64,000 nt of DNA from contig CM028919.1 of NCBI GenBank assembly GCA_016801845.1, forward strand, positions 16,731,659 through 16,795,658. Direction: 5' to 3'. Below, piece by piece: positions 1 through 11,820 of the stretch. Below the pieces are notes generated by a model, which worked only from the letters and a program-made list of their open reading frames with translations, searched no databases and was not told where the DNA came from. How positions within the stretch are numbered: position 1 is the stretch's first letter; the number at the start of each line of letters is the position of its first letter. The DNA is from Polydactylus sextarius (taxonomy: Eukaryota > Chordata > Actinopteri > Polynemidae). The position numbers and the translations under genes are program-made.

Positions 1-1678
1 ACACACTGCCACACTCCACCTCTCATTAAACCCAGTGACCTCCTCCACGGAGAGAGAGAGAGACAGAGGGAGAATGAGAGAGAGAGAGAGTTTGTGTGTG
101 TGTGGGCCTCAACATTAATAATATGTGCATTCAAACATGACCCCAAGCCCCCAGCCATCCGCCCAATTAACTGTCGTCAACTGCAGTAAAAGACACCAAA
201 CGCACACACACACACACAGACTGTGCCTTCGATGCTAACTTCCACATGCATCCACATAAATAAACAGTCGACCGCTTGAAGCTAAACTAAATCAATACTG
301 TGTCTTGCTGCAAATCAATCCCCAGGATCTCATTCATCTGATCACTGCAGACATCGAACCAGTCTTTCAGTTCAGTCTTCAATCCATCTTTCCACCAGTC
401 GCTCACTGATCCATATCTACAAATGTCTTTGTCAACTGTATCTGCAAATCTTTGCATCCATCCATCTATCCGTCGTATCATGCACTGTTTCCATCATCTG
501 GCATTATCTGTGCCCATAGGTCCGCCTGGGGCGATCCCTCTGATTTCAGGGGGAAAAATTGAATTACATGGCAGGAGGAGAAAAGGAGGGAGGCTGTAAT
601 TAGTTACAACATAGAGTATGGGGCGGGGGTGAAGGTTTTTTTTTTTTTTTTCCAAAGGGGGGTGTTAGTCTGAGCCAAAAGTGCTCTCCTTTCTCCTCAT
701 CTCAAAGAAAACCTTCACTCAGGGCAAAGAAAGAGTGAGAGAAGAAGAGTGGGACAGACAGACGGAGCGAGATCGAGGAGAAAACAAAGGCGTCCTTTCA
801 AAGTTTCTGTGCAACAGCTTACTCTGCTGACATCATCAAAGTGAGACGCGATTCCACAAGAGTTGGGGGAATTCCCGCGTCACTGCCAACCTCCTTCGGT
901 CTTTAAGAGCCTCTAAGTGGCTTACATTTACAGCCTTTTCATGGACTGATATCAGATGTAGCCAGAAAGTCAGGCCACGGCTGTCCACCCTGTCAAACTA
1001 TTCTTCCAGCCTGCAGTTTTTAATTTAAACACTTACATGCAACAATTTCACCCTCAACTTCCCTTTCCTGTCACTCTTATTGCTGTATTATTGACTGAAA
1101 AGACTTAATACTTTTACACCAAGAATTGTGACTGGTGACAATCTTCTTAAGTCCAATTATTATTTTATAGAATTGTCTCGTTTGACATCCTATAAGTCTC
1201 GGTTTGAAAACCAGATGATGGCAATGTTATTGAAAAAATACACCAAGAAAAGAAGCAATTACGACAGTAGATGTCATCAGGACAGAAAGAGGATTGTTTC
1301 ATTTCTCTAGTCTCGACACGGCACATGAATGGATCATTGTGTTCTGTCAAACACAGAAAAACACCTCAGAGAATCGATGCTTTCACCTGTAATATCACAC
1401 AATGCAAAAAAGTAGCATGATATTCCCTGTGTGGACTCTCAATATTAAGCAAATTTCAAGTCTCCATAATTAGACTTTTATAATGAAGTGAAATTAATGG
1501 CAAAAACTGGCAACCTAGAGGGTAAAGAGATAATACAATATTCTTGGGAAAGACAGTATGTGCAGCCAGCAAGTAATTAAAGTGATGTGGAAGTAGTCTG
1601 TCTCACGGTGACACACATCAGTGCAGCCACCAGGCTGCATGCTAATATGATAATATAATAAGATAAGAGGGGACTGAC
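1..1678. other. fndc3b intron (partial) at the left edge
   Basis: This lies downstream of the second coding exon on the minus strand. It contains GA-rich and short CA/GT simple sequence (about 50-110 and 203-220) and a T-run near 636-651. I see no further coding exon: the short ORFs here are low-complexity or lack splice context. Confidence 0.6.
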
Positions 1679-1754
1679 CCTGGATGCATTGCAGTGAGCC
1701 GTCTTCTGCCCGGATGGTAAACGTCTCCCCCGGGTTGACCTGCACCAGGATCAC
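1679..1754 (-). CDS. fndc3b: fndc3b second coding exon
   Basis: The 76-nt exon is flanked on the minus strand by a tgtacag acceptor (ending at 1755) and a GTCAGT donor (starting at 1678). It encodes 25 codons plus one base (V-I-L-V-Q-V-N-P-G-E-T and onward to C-I-Q, then G of the next codon). It starts in phase 0, matching the phase-0 end of the start-codon exon. The block is strongly conserved in FNDC3 proteins. Confidence 0.93.
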
Positions 1755-4700
1755 CTGTACAACACACACACACACACACAGAAACACACACAGATAATAT
1801 TATCAGAGAGTATTGATCAAATTAACTGATGAAAGACAGAAGTAAAGACGGCATTAAGAAGAAAAAATGCAATGTAATGCATCAATGTCATCGACACATT
1901 TATCATCAACGTTCACGAAACTGAAGAGAGGCTCTGCTGAGCATCCAGTGGGCTCGCAGAGGTGACATAACACACTGTAACCATCAGAACCCAGAGCAGG
2001 GCGGACACAGAGTTCACACACACACACGACCGAGGTGTTAAATAAGCTAATGATGAGATTCTGCTGTCGTCTCTCACACCCTGATTTAACAAACGCATTT
2101 CTATTTTAACCACAGTGACTGGCAGGAAACCACTAGAACCAGTAACATTCAAAGACTGAAGACACGGTGGGAGGGATATGTCACAATTTAACACACAGAC
2201 AGGTGAGCACACACACATGAAGTCACATTGTAAATCACTGACGTTAATGTTTTGATTTCTGCTGAACGTGCCTAAAGGGAGTATGCATGCACCTTACCGT
2301 CATATTCTCCGCATACAGATTGTTGAGAGTGTACACGTGGCTGTAGACATGAAACAGGTGACCCTCCATTGCACACACATACGCACATGTATTCACGCAC
2401 ACATGCGTGCAAACACAAGCAGCCCCCGTCTATGATCTACAGGTGTGCCGTTGTAAAATCCTCATATCGTTTGTTGCTCCTGTAGTGTCTGCATGCTCTC
2501 CCATCTCAGCACTAACCTGCTCTCTCCCTCAGACACACTCACCCACACACACACACGCGCACGCTCACACACTTCCTGCTCTGTCTGCTGCAGCGGCTGC
2601 TGTTGCTATGGAAACCTTAGCGTAGTACAGGGCGACCCATGTTTCCTAAAGACTGAGAAAACACCCCCCATATTAGTCCATGTGGGTGGGTGGGTGTCAC
2701 ATGACCCATATATGTAAGTGTTACAGCTGCAGCTACAGTGTGTAAAACAAGTAACAGGTGACATGTTTGTTATATTTTCAGGTTTTGCAGAACAGGTCGA
2801 TGCAGCTGTAATGATCCAGTCTGTTAATGGTTTGATGGTTGTTCTCATAAAGTTCAAATTTAAATGTTTATTAGTCTTAAAAACCTGCAAAATCTGGAGT
2901 CTAGATTTGGGTTTAAATACACCAATCAGTCAGGTAGCTATATATGGGAAAAGACAATGAGACTTTTTTTTTTTTTTTTAAATTGATGACAGATTATATA
3001 TTAGAGCCTGGAAAAAATATCATTATATGAAGTGTCTGGGTGGATATTATTGGTGAAGGAATAACAGTTAATAATAAATCAGCACGCTCAGTTTCATCAT
3101 GTGAAGAAGACTGTTGGATTCTCAGAAGGAAAGAATCAAAAAACATTAGAGGAACAGCTGCCCAATCAAATGAAAGATTCATACACAGATGTTTTCAAGC
3201 AGACGACCGTCGTCAGCGAGCAGGACTAGGAAGAGATTTACAACGAAGCACATATGCACATGAGACACAAAGTGTCTTCTGAAATGTTCATAGTTCTAAG
3301 AAACTGTTGGAGGACCCCAACAACGCTGATGGTAGCCAATGAAATGCTCCAAATAAAACAGAATATGGAATCTTTTGTTCCAGGTAATTATGTAGCCAAT
3401 CCATATTCTGGATGGAACAAAATACACAACCTCCTGTTGGCTACATTGTTGCACCTTATTATGTCCCTGGTGAGGTAACTGTCACAGCTCTTTCAGAAAA
3501 GAAAATGAAAAACACCCCTGATGAGAAAACATATCCACTGATACTAACAGATAGTTTTGGTTTCAATGATGCATATGACAATTTTTAATACACAAACTAT
3601 CGTCGTGTGATAAATCCTGTTACAACCAAATATTTGTATCCGAGGAGCACAGAGGAAGATGAAGCCCACAGACAAACAGGTGAAGGCAGGTAGACACAGA
3701 TGAACAGACTGGAGAACTGATAGACGAGCAAGCAGACAAACACAAACACACAGACGAACGCTCAGACTCAACACAGACACATGTGCCCACACACATTGAA
3801 CAGGAAGAAGAAATAAACACACACATTTATACACATACACAGTGCAAGAAAGATCCAGAAACAAACAAATACACACAAACAGGGACACACATGAGCATAT
3901 GCTGAGTCAAATCTATATAATCATGGGTCTAGGAACCAACTTTAAACTGCAGGGTGTTACAATAAAAAGAGCTCCCTAACTGCTGTGTGTTACAGCCAAA
4001 ACCCTCCCTAACTGTTATGTGTTGCAGCCAAAACACTCCCACCGTGCTTCCTCTGACTTGCAAGCTGAGACTGCGGACGATACACAAACATCATCATCAC
4101 AGTCCCTCATCTACCAAAACACACGCTGTAAAAATGTATCTGTGACAACAGGATTAGACCAAGGTCAATTAAGTGTGATGCTTTCAATTAGGTTGAGCGC
4201 TTCCTTTTTGACTGTGCACAGCTCGGGCGGGGAGCGGTTTTATACTTTGAAGGTGATCCAGTTGGCTCTGCAGCATCTTGATAAGATCAGTCAGGCATAG
4301 GGAAGCAGTTGAATCCTTATCCAAAGTAATTGAAGTGAAGGCCTGGGATCCGTCAATGGAACCAGTCAGCCTGTTATATGCCCTTTAAAAGCACGTCTCT
4401 AGGACTGAATGAGTTAAGGGTATGAGTGTGTATGCATCTGTGTTTACTCGTGTTTCCTGTTAGATGACAAATGCTTTACTGTAACAGCTTGGCAGCTGTT
4501 CATTACTTGAGGCATGTGAGTGACGAAATAACAAAGAGAAGGGCCCGCATGTTTGTTTGAAGTGTATTCTTGGGTGCATCTGCGTGTGAGTATGTAAACA
4601 TGACAGTGTTGACAGATGAATTTACATGTTCATCCTGAGAGGATAACTGAATGAAAACCGGGGTTAAACTGTGTGTGTGTGTCTTTACCTGCTGTGCTCC

Positions 4701-4805
4701 ATCACCGTTAACCATGTGAGGCATGAGAGGGACCTCCCCGTTCAGGAGAGGGGGCGGAGCCAAGTCCAGTGGAATCTGGTCTGTCATCATCATTGTGACG
4801 TACAT
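1679..4805 (-). CDS. fndc3b: fndc3b, first two coding exons (gene continues beyond position 1)
   Basis: FNDC3B is a membrane-anchored protein with a proline-rich N-terminus and a series of fibronectin type III domains. It is known from adipogenesis and cell adhesion or migration work. Only the extreme N-terminus is in the window. Exon 4805-4689 encodes 39 codons starting MYVTMMMTDQIPLDL. It splices in phase 0 to exon 1754-1679, which encodes the VILVQVNPGETFTIRAEDG block followed by SLQCIQ. Both blocks match my memory of vertebrate FNDC3B nearly residue for residue. FNDC3A differs here, with a MAEHPPLL start and AFTIRREDG. The next exon, expected to begin with the second and third bases of a Gly codon, lies off the left edge. 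No fibronectin domain is visible here. The paralogue name (a or b copy in teleosts) cannot be decided. Confidence 0.93.
1755..4688. other. fndc3b intron between the two coding exons
   Basis: A 2.9-kb intron in minus orientation, bounded by a GTAAAG donor at 4688 and a tgtacag acceptor ending at 1755. It holds several short CA-rich stretches (1763-1793, 2200-2220, 2540-2572, 3735-3850) and an unusual inverted-repeat cluster at 3305-3422. No convincing coding sequence was seen. Confidence 0.7.
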
Positions 4806-4834
4806 TCATGGAGAAATTCACTGAACTGCCCTAC
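4689..4834 (-). CDS. fndc3b: fndc3b start-codon exon (5' UTR 4806-4834, coding 4689-4805)
   Basis: On the minus strand an acceptor (ttttccccag) ends at 4835 and the exon begins at 4834. The family start ATG is at 4805-4803, and the exon ends at 4689 before a GTAAAG donor. This gives 29 nt of 5' UTR and exactly 39 codons. The acceptor upstream of the ATG means that at least one non-coding exon exists further right. An out-of-frame ATG lies 4 nt upstream of the start (4809) and opens a 33-codon ORF that ends inside this exon. The family start has a weak context (T at -3), while Met5 has A at -3. Confidence 0.92.
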
Positions 4835-5141
4835 CTGGGGAAAACACAGAGATAAAAGGGAGAATTCAGTATTACTCACTTGTTCACACTCACACGCGCA
4901 AAGAAAAAACACTGTTTTACTGTTTCACTGAGTAACATTCTTAGGAATGCTATAAAAAGAAGTGACATTAAAAGTAAAAACCAGATTGGGTACATTTCTC
5001 TGTTCTGGTTTAAAACAGTCACACATGACTGAAGAGCAACAAAAATTAAGTTCAGCGACTATTATAAGTCATACTTTACAAAGATATGAAATAGTGTTTT
5101 ATACAGATTTTACAAAGGGTAACATGTTATTTCATTAATGT

Positions 5142-5284
5142 CTATGAAGCTGGAGCTAGCAGCTAGTTAGCTTAGCTTAAAGACCAAACACCATAACAGC
5201 TCACTATCAATGTTGTAAAAACTGACTCCTGCCTCCACCTTTTTATGCTACACTAACCCAAGCTAACAGTCTGTAGCTTCATAG
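5142..5284. repeat. Foldback (inverted-repeat) element, 143 bp
   Basis: CTATGAAGCT at 5142-5151 is the exact reverse complement of AGCTTCATAG at 5275-5284. The pairing continues loosely inwards, with TTAGCTT on the left against AAGCTAA on the right. The interior includes the GCTAGCAGCTAGTTAGCTTA word common in teleost dispersed repeats. It is probably an old non-autonomous element. Confidence 0.5.
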
Positions 5285-6657
5285 TGAACAAACATTAAAG
5301 TTGTTCTTAACATCTCTACCACTAGACAGGAAAGTAAATGAGCATGTTAACTTAAAACATCTAACTATCAAGTTGTGCCAAGCCTCCGGCCCATTGATGT
5401 GTTTCCATCGGTGTTTATCGTGCAGTTTCATCATCCACAAAGTAATTTTCCACTTCAAGTGAGCATGAAAACCATTTTTTGCTTTGTTGAGGAACTTTTA
5501 TTAATTTTTTTTCTTCTTTGGACTTAATGTATTCACGTGGTTTCCATCCAAACTGGGATAAGCACTTGGAACAAAACCCAGATATATTTCTAATAAAAGA
5601 GGTGTACATGAAGTGACAGCTAGCCATGAATTCAGAGTAAGATGCAGTAAACTGAGCTAGAGGCAGATTAAAAAGACGCACATGAGCAGAACTAGAAGAT
5701 GGTGAAGATTTAGGATATGTTGAAGATATGATCTACGTTAAGGACACATAAAAAGAGACGAACATTACATCACTCAAGTATTTTATAACAGATTAACATT
5801 ATGTTGTGTTTTCCTCTTAGGTTACAAGAGCACATCAGCTTACAAATCAAGTCATATCATGTCATTGTAAAAGAAAAAAAACACATGAAAGAGTCAAAGG
5901 AACACAGACTAATTCAAAGCTTTTCATCAACAATAGTCTTGTAAAATACAGGGGAGATTATGAGGAATATCCTGTTTGGTGGATTAATAATAATAAAAAA
6001 AATATTAGATGAATGAGATCTTAGTTTGATGGTGAAAGAGGGATAACTGCACCTGCCTTCAGCTTTGTAAAAATCAAGCACACAGCAGATTAGTATTCCA
6101 TAAAAACACACAAACACGTCAGGAGAACGGGAAATCTTTTGAGGTCTGCTGGGGTTAATTGTGTTGGCACTCTTCTGAGAGTAACCCAGAGCTAAATCTG
6201 GAGATGGTTTCTTCGCTTGCATAATAATAGCAGTAAAACCAAAAAGCATAACTATGAAAAAAAAAATAAAAATACAACCACGACCGTTCATCTTAAGTGG
6301 AAAATAGCACAGTTTCACCTAATTGGCTATATGGCAAGAATCAGAAGAAGAAAGAAAAAATAACACGTTAGCTGTGGCTCCTCATCAGGTTTTAACCAAA
6401 CTGCTAACCCAAACTTTAACAGTCCAAACATATGTGCTTTTGATAAACTTAGAACTTAGATAAACACACAATTTAACCACTGAAGCTCCCGTAGTGTTTC
6501 ATACGCAGCCTCCAGACGGATCACAGCAGATCGACAGCAAAAATCATCCACAACAACCAGAGGTGGACGACTATGTCTAATACACAGGTAATTCAGTTCA
6601 ATGCTGCTGAGTGAAGAAATCACTGCCAAAGAAACTACTGACTAATGGATATAAGAT

Positions 6658-6658
<1 letters not shown>

Positions 6659-6700
<42 letters not shown>
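6659..6700 (+). repeat. (CA)21 microsatellite
   Basis: Uninterrupted CA dinucleotides in fndc3b intron 1, with more interrupted CA tracts at 6827-6868 and 6991-7010. Confidence 0.98.
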
Positions 6701-6703
<3 letters not shown>

Positions 6704-7970
6704 ATCATACTATACATATCACACATCAGGGATTTCCCCTTTACTCAAGTGAGTAAAACAAATTGTCATCCACCTCAGATGTACATACACGGATATTATG
6801 AACATGTACACACATGGACGCACGTACACACACACAGACACACACAGACACACACACACACACACACAGCTCCTCTGAAAACAGCTGTGTGTCATTGTGC
6901 ATCTTCTCTTTCAGCTGGTCATCTTCTTGCACTGACAAGGTCTTTGAAAGGGTTAGTGGATCACACAGCTGTCTCGTACTGTTGCAATATAAACACACAC
7001 ACACACACACCCTCACACATTCTCACTCTGTTATTGCCTTTGTGACTCGATCTCTCCTTTCAGTTCTCAAGTTTGTTCTTTGTCTGTCTACAACTCTGTC
7101 TTTCTTTCTCCATCGGAGCCCCGTTCCCAGCTCAGCCTGGCCATCCTGCCTCCACACTCAAACACGCACACACATACATACACACAGTTGCGTCCAGGAC
7201 ACATCACAGACAGATGGTAACACCACTCTCATCTGTGCCAGGAAAAATAGAAGGGCGAGACACAGAAGAAAGGAGGGGAGGAAGAGAGAGGGAGTAAGTA
7301 AATGAAGGATCAGTTTGTGTGATAAATAGAGAGACAGTGAACAAGAGCACGGTCCCAAACATCTCCTCCAATAAAACGCAGCTCAGAAAATAATCCCTCG
7401 TTTCACGGAGAAGAATTCAAACTGGAAAATACAAATTCTTTAAGAAACAAATAAAATTAAAGGCACCCAGCTCTAGTCTGCTTTGACTTTTAATTCTTCT
7501 TTCCAGAATTAGTGTCATGATTTTTCCTGATAACTTCCACTGAAACTACTTTCTACCAGAAAAATAGTCCAAATGTTTTCCTGCACATATCAACTTGTAG
7601 ATAAACATTTTACCAATGTCTTGTTATATAATTTCTTGGAATTGGCATCCTCTAAATTTAAATACTTAACCTTTCACTGCAATTTGGAGCAACTGATGTG
7701 TGAAATTGCATAGTATAGACGCAACTTGAAGGAGGGAGGAAAAAGATTATCCATTTTGTTCCTGTCAGTCTTATGAGGTTCACTCATGATGGAAATGAAA
7801 TGTAGGAAAAATGTAGATGAACTCTTTTGGTTTACAGCTGTTCTCCATGCTTCCTACAGGATCCTTATGCACATATCTGGGAATTCTATGTATCAATGAA
7901 TGAATAATGACCTTTGTTTTCCAAGTGGAATCATAACCAGATGGATGCTGCTGTTGACAGCTTTGGACAT

Positions 7971-8003
<33 letters not shown>

Positions 8004-8017
8004 ACACCCACTTATAT

Positions 8018-8080
<63 letters not shown>
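7971..8080 (+). repeat. Compound (CA)n microsatellite
   Basis: Two CA tracts (7971-8008 and 8026-8080) flank a short CCCA/TATA-containing interruption. Confidence 0.97.
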
Positions 8081-8082
<2 letters not shown>

Positions 8083-8209
8083 GGTTTCCGTTGCCCAGTG
8101 GAATGTGGGAGGAATAAGGTGTCGATTCCCAGCAGGGATAAAATGTTAAATTGAAAAATTCCATGTTGGATCCAGAAAACAATCACCCACTTGTCCGGGT
8201 GTACGAACA

Positions 8210-8211
<2 letters not shown>

Positions 8212-8263
<52 letters not shown>
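8212..8263 (+). repeat. (TG)26 microsatellite
   Basis: A pure TG tract 130 bp downstream of the (CA) tract ending at 8080. The two tracts are inverted relative to each other and could form a long hairpin. Confidence 0.98.
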
Positions 8264-8266
<3 letters not shown>

Positions 8267-8387
8267 ACCCATGCATGTGTGTGTATATGTGTCAGTGTCA
8301 TAGACAGAAAGCCCTGTGTAAGCATGGAAACTGCCTCTGCCACATAAAAGATGCATAGAATTCATGAAGTAAAAAACACACCTAGAT

Positions 8388-8390
<3 letters not shown>

Positions 8391-8429
<39 letters not shown>
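8391..8429 (+). repeat. (AC)19 microsatellite
   Basis: Pure AC tract in fndc3b intron 1. Confidence 0.98.
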
Positions 8430-8430
<1 letters not shown>

Positions 8431-8656
8431 GATATTCAGGGGCAGCTCTGACCTCATAACACCATCACGTCATTACTCATACAGTCATTCATCCTTCTCA
8501 CATACACACACACGCCCAGTGTCTCCAGTTTGTCCATCCTGATAAAGCATAATGGATATTCACAACCACCTAACAGACTGTCTGACTTACTTCCAGTCCA
8601 CAGCTTCACACCTCTCTCTCTCCATCATCATTCACACACACGCAGCCAGAGAAATA

Positions 8657-8660
<4 letters not shown>

Positions 8661-8708
<48 letters not shown>
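8661..8708 (+). repeat. (CA)24 microsatellite
   Basis: Pure CA tract, the fourth dinucleotide tract within 750 bp. Confidence 0.98.
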
Positions 8709-8712
<4 letters not shown>

Positions 8713-9439
8713 AACGCATTTGTACAACCTCCTAAGGCTGGAGAGAGGGAGACAGAGAGGGGGCGGGATTTCTGCTCAGAATTAATTTAATCCTGGAAAC
8801 TCTTGAATTTTTCATATTTACCAAAAAGGAAAAGAAGAACTAGACAATACTCATGAAATTCAAATGGTCGTATGTGCCATTACAAGCTTGTGCTTCCGTT
8901 TTCCTGCCAATGAATGAATTATTCATTAAACTGTCACATCCACTTCACACAGGCTGAGCTGATGACATAAACAAAAAGAAACAGTGTGATGACAGAGTTT
9001 CTTCTGCTATAACCAAAGGCTAACATTATCTTTTTGGGCACAGATGTATTTCTACTGTGTTGCTGCACAAGTTGACTGCTTCTTTTTTTAAATATATATA
9101 TATTCCTGCAGCTGGGAAGATCAAAGTTAGTCATTTCCTGGCGTTTGTCATGCTCTGTAATGCTGAATCAATGCATCAGCATGTCTGACTCTCCTAGTTT
9201 GTATTTTTCCTCTGTGGTTAATGGCAGCAGTTGAGAAGATCTGTTCGCTCTGCAAAGGGAAAAAAAATCCTTCTCAAAAAACCAAACATAGAAATTAATA
9301 TATTGACCAATTATAGTGATAGTAAACTGAGTTGACCTCTTCTTCCATGAATGAAACAGCTTTTGTGTCTTTCCTCTACAGTTTCCTTTTAGTTCCACAA
9401 GGCTTGTTCCTTAAAATTATTTTAACCCCCTTGACCTTT

Positions 9440-9580
9440 GCACATCTAGATATGAGTAACAATTCTGACTGGCTATTGTTTGCTGACTTTTCTTCAACCT
9501 TCAACACAATCCAGCACTAGACATCTGACTGATAAACTCACCGAACGTCTTTCTTCTAAACCAGTCGACGGTTGAGCTTC
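9440..9580 (+). mobile_element. Non-LTR retrotransposon reverse transcriptase relic
   Basis: Translated on the plus strand, 9463-9517 reads DWLLFADFSSTFNTIQH, followed after a stop by a run resembling HLTDKL. This is close to the conserved F-D-SSAFNTI motif near the start of the reverse transcriptase domain in fish L2/Rex-type LINEs. Stops and loss of similarity on both sides show a short, dead fragment. The exact clade cannot be told from this much sequence. Confidence 0.5.
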
Positions 9581-11185
9581 ATGTTTGACTTTTTATGGGC
9601 AGAAGATACATGACTTATGTATGACAGCTGAACAAAAGTTGAGGATTGATTTGTTTGAGTCCTCACCTCATTAAAAACCTGCTGTCTTTCATTATTATCA
9701 GTGGTTGAGCAGTGAAATGATGAAATTTAATTCGAATGAGAAATGAAGTTACAGTTACAAACTGACAAGATGGCGCCGCTAATGTGGCAGCGTACCAGCT
9801 CAGTTACATCACTCTTATGTGTTTGCCTGGTTGTCTGGTGCTGTTTTAGTGTCATCAATAATAACACATACACATGCAAAACAAAGTAAAATATATTATG
9901 TCAGGGAATTACATCCTGGTTAAAACAAACATGGCTCCGTGAGAATCTTGACCATGGCCGTTTGGTCAGCTGTGGTACGACCACCAAAAGGAAACACTGT
10001 TTCCTGTCCTGGATAATAGCTGAGCAGAGAAACCATAACCAGACTCACACTGTATTAATACCCACCAGCACCGAGAAAGACAGGATCTAAGCCCTTTTAT
10101 CCCGCACACCAACTTTTTTCCAGGAACTTGATAACTCTTTCTTAAACTCAGAAACCTAAAGCTGGTTCTGATTTTGGTTCCTTGTTTTCTTCCACAAAAA
10201 GCAACTAATATACTATATTTAATTGGACTGTGCAAAAATACTAAAGCAGATTTCTTAGCGCTGAACTTTACTGACTGTGCTCAAACTTTTTATGCAACTT
10301 CCATTTTGTCAGTAAAAACAACAAGTAAAAATACAGGAAGATAGAAAAAACTACAGGTGTGTCACATGACAATGTCCCTGGTTGCTATTACACTTTCACC
10401 ATCAGTTCCTCCCATATTGTTCAACACTCACAGCTCCTGGGACGTGGTGGGAAAACAAATCACATGTGCACGTCAAATTTGGTAAATCCCCCCAAAATTT
10501 TTAGTTCTCGTTAGTTTAGTTTCTGGTGTGTGAGGATGTGTAGACAGAGAGAGACATAACACAGTCATAGCCACTCTAATTATAAATATATTCAATATTT
10601 AACTAACGTTGTCTGGCTCAGTATGTTCACTTGCGTCATTTAGCTGATCTTTACGACTGTTTAACACCTGACAGCCGACAACTGAGAAATTTAATTTTAC
10701 AAGTGACAAAGCAAAAAAAAAAAAAAAAAGGGAAACAATTCGAAAAGGAGAAACGAAACAGAAACTGAACTTTAAATGGTACTTAGGTAATGTTCTCTGT
10801 AATTACGTGGTTAAGCAGCCTAGATCACAATGACAACTATAGATTAACAAGAGATAATGATCTCTAATGAACATGTCATTCACACACAGTAAAAAAGTAC
10901 ATCACTGGACACTCATCACATGATTCCTCTGTGATCAGAACACTGATTGCTTTGTTATCGGCTTAAAAACAAAAATCCTTTGGTGTAACTGATTTGTAAT
11001 GTGCATGTAAATGTAATGTCATGAAAGGAGAGAGATAACGGAGAGAGAAAGAGAGACATAGGTGAAGGTATCCTTTTCCTCATCCTGGGTGTGTGAATCA
11101 CAGGAATGCTCTCAGGTGTCAGTGCTCGGAACTGAATGACCATCTATTCATTCTAGCACACGCACACACACGCACGCATGCGCAT

Positions 11186-11186
<1 letters not shown>

Positions 11187-11231
<45 letters not shown>
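11187..11231 (+). repeat. (CA)22 microsatellite
   Basis: CA tract preceded by CGCACG/GCATGC alternating purine-pyrimidine sequence from 11158. Shorter CA tracts follow at 11345-11374 and 11536-11564. Confidence 0.97.
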
Positions 11232-11234
<3 letters not shown>

Positions 11235-11342
11235 GAAATAAACATGCACAAACATACTTTATGCCAAACACAACTGGGATTGATCCAAGTCCTTTTAAAA
11301 CTCATCTTATCAGCTGACAACTTTAATCTGTGCTGGCATTTA

Positions 11343-11377
<35 letters not shown>

Positions 11378-11533
11378 TGCATGTGTGTGTGTTTCTGGAG
11401 CAAGGGGGGTAGCTTCTAAATATGGTGGGAAACTGCCACCAACACCACTCTCATTCAACCCCAGCTCCTTTTACAAAAGGTATTCAGTCTAGGAGACCTG
11501 CTCCCTCTCCTCTCTCTCCCCCTCTCTCACCCT

Positions 11534-11567
<34 letters not shown>

Positions 11568-11754
11568 TTGAGTGAGTACCTTTTCAGGTGGGGAGAGAAG
11601 AGAGGGGAGGGAGAGGGTGGAGAGGAGGCAAAGGATGCTGGAGGTGCTCTGGGGAGATGCAGAAAAAGGAGGGAGGGGGAGGGAAGACAGAAAAAAAGGG
11701 TGGAGACACACACACACACACAGAGGAATGCACACACACACGTGCTCTGAACAC

Positions 11755-11758
<4 letters not shown>

Positions 11759-11817
<59 letters not shown>
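11759..11817 (+). repeat. (CA)29 microsatellite
   Basis: Pure CA tract at the end of a purine-rich stretch (11585-11700). Confidence 0.98.

Positions 11818-11820
<3 letters not shown>

Noticed and set aside
5914..6318. 134-codon minus-strand ORF with hydrophobic stretches
   Set aside because: It is rich in Ile/Phe/Lys as expected from AT-rich DNA. It has no family resemblance and lies in the fndc3b intron without exon-like splice sites.
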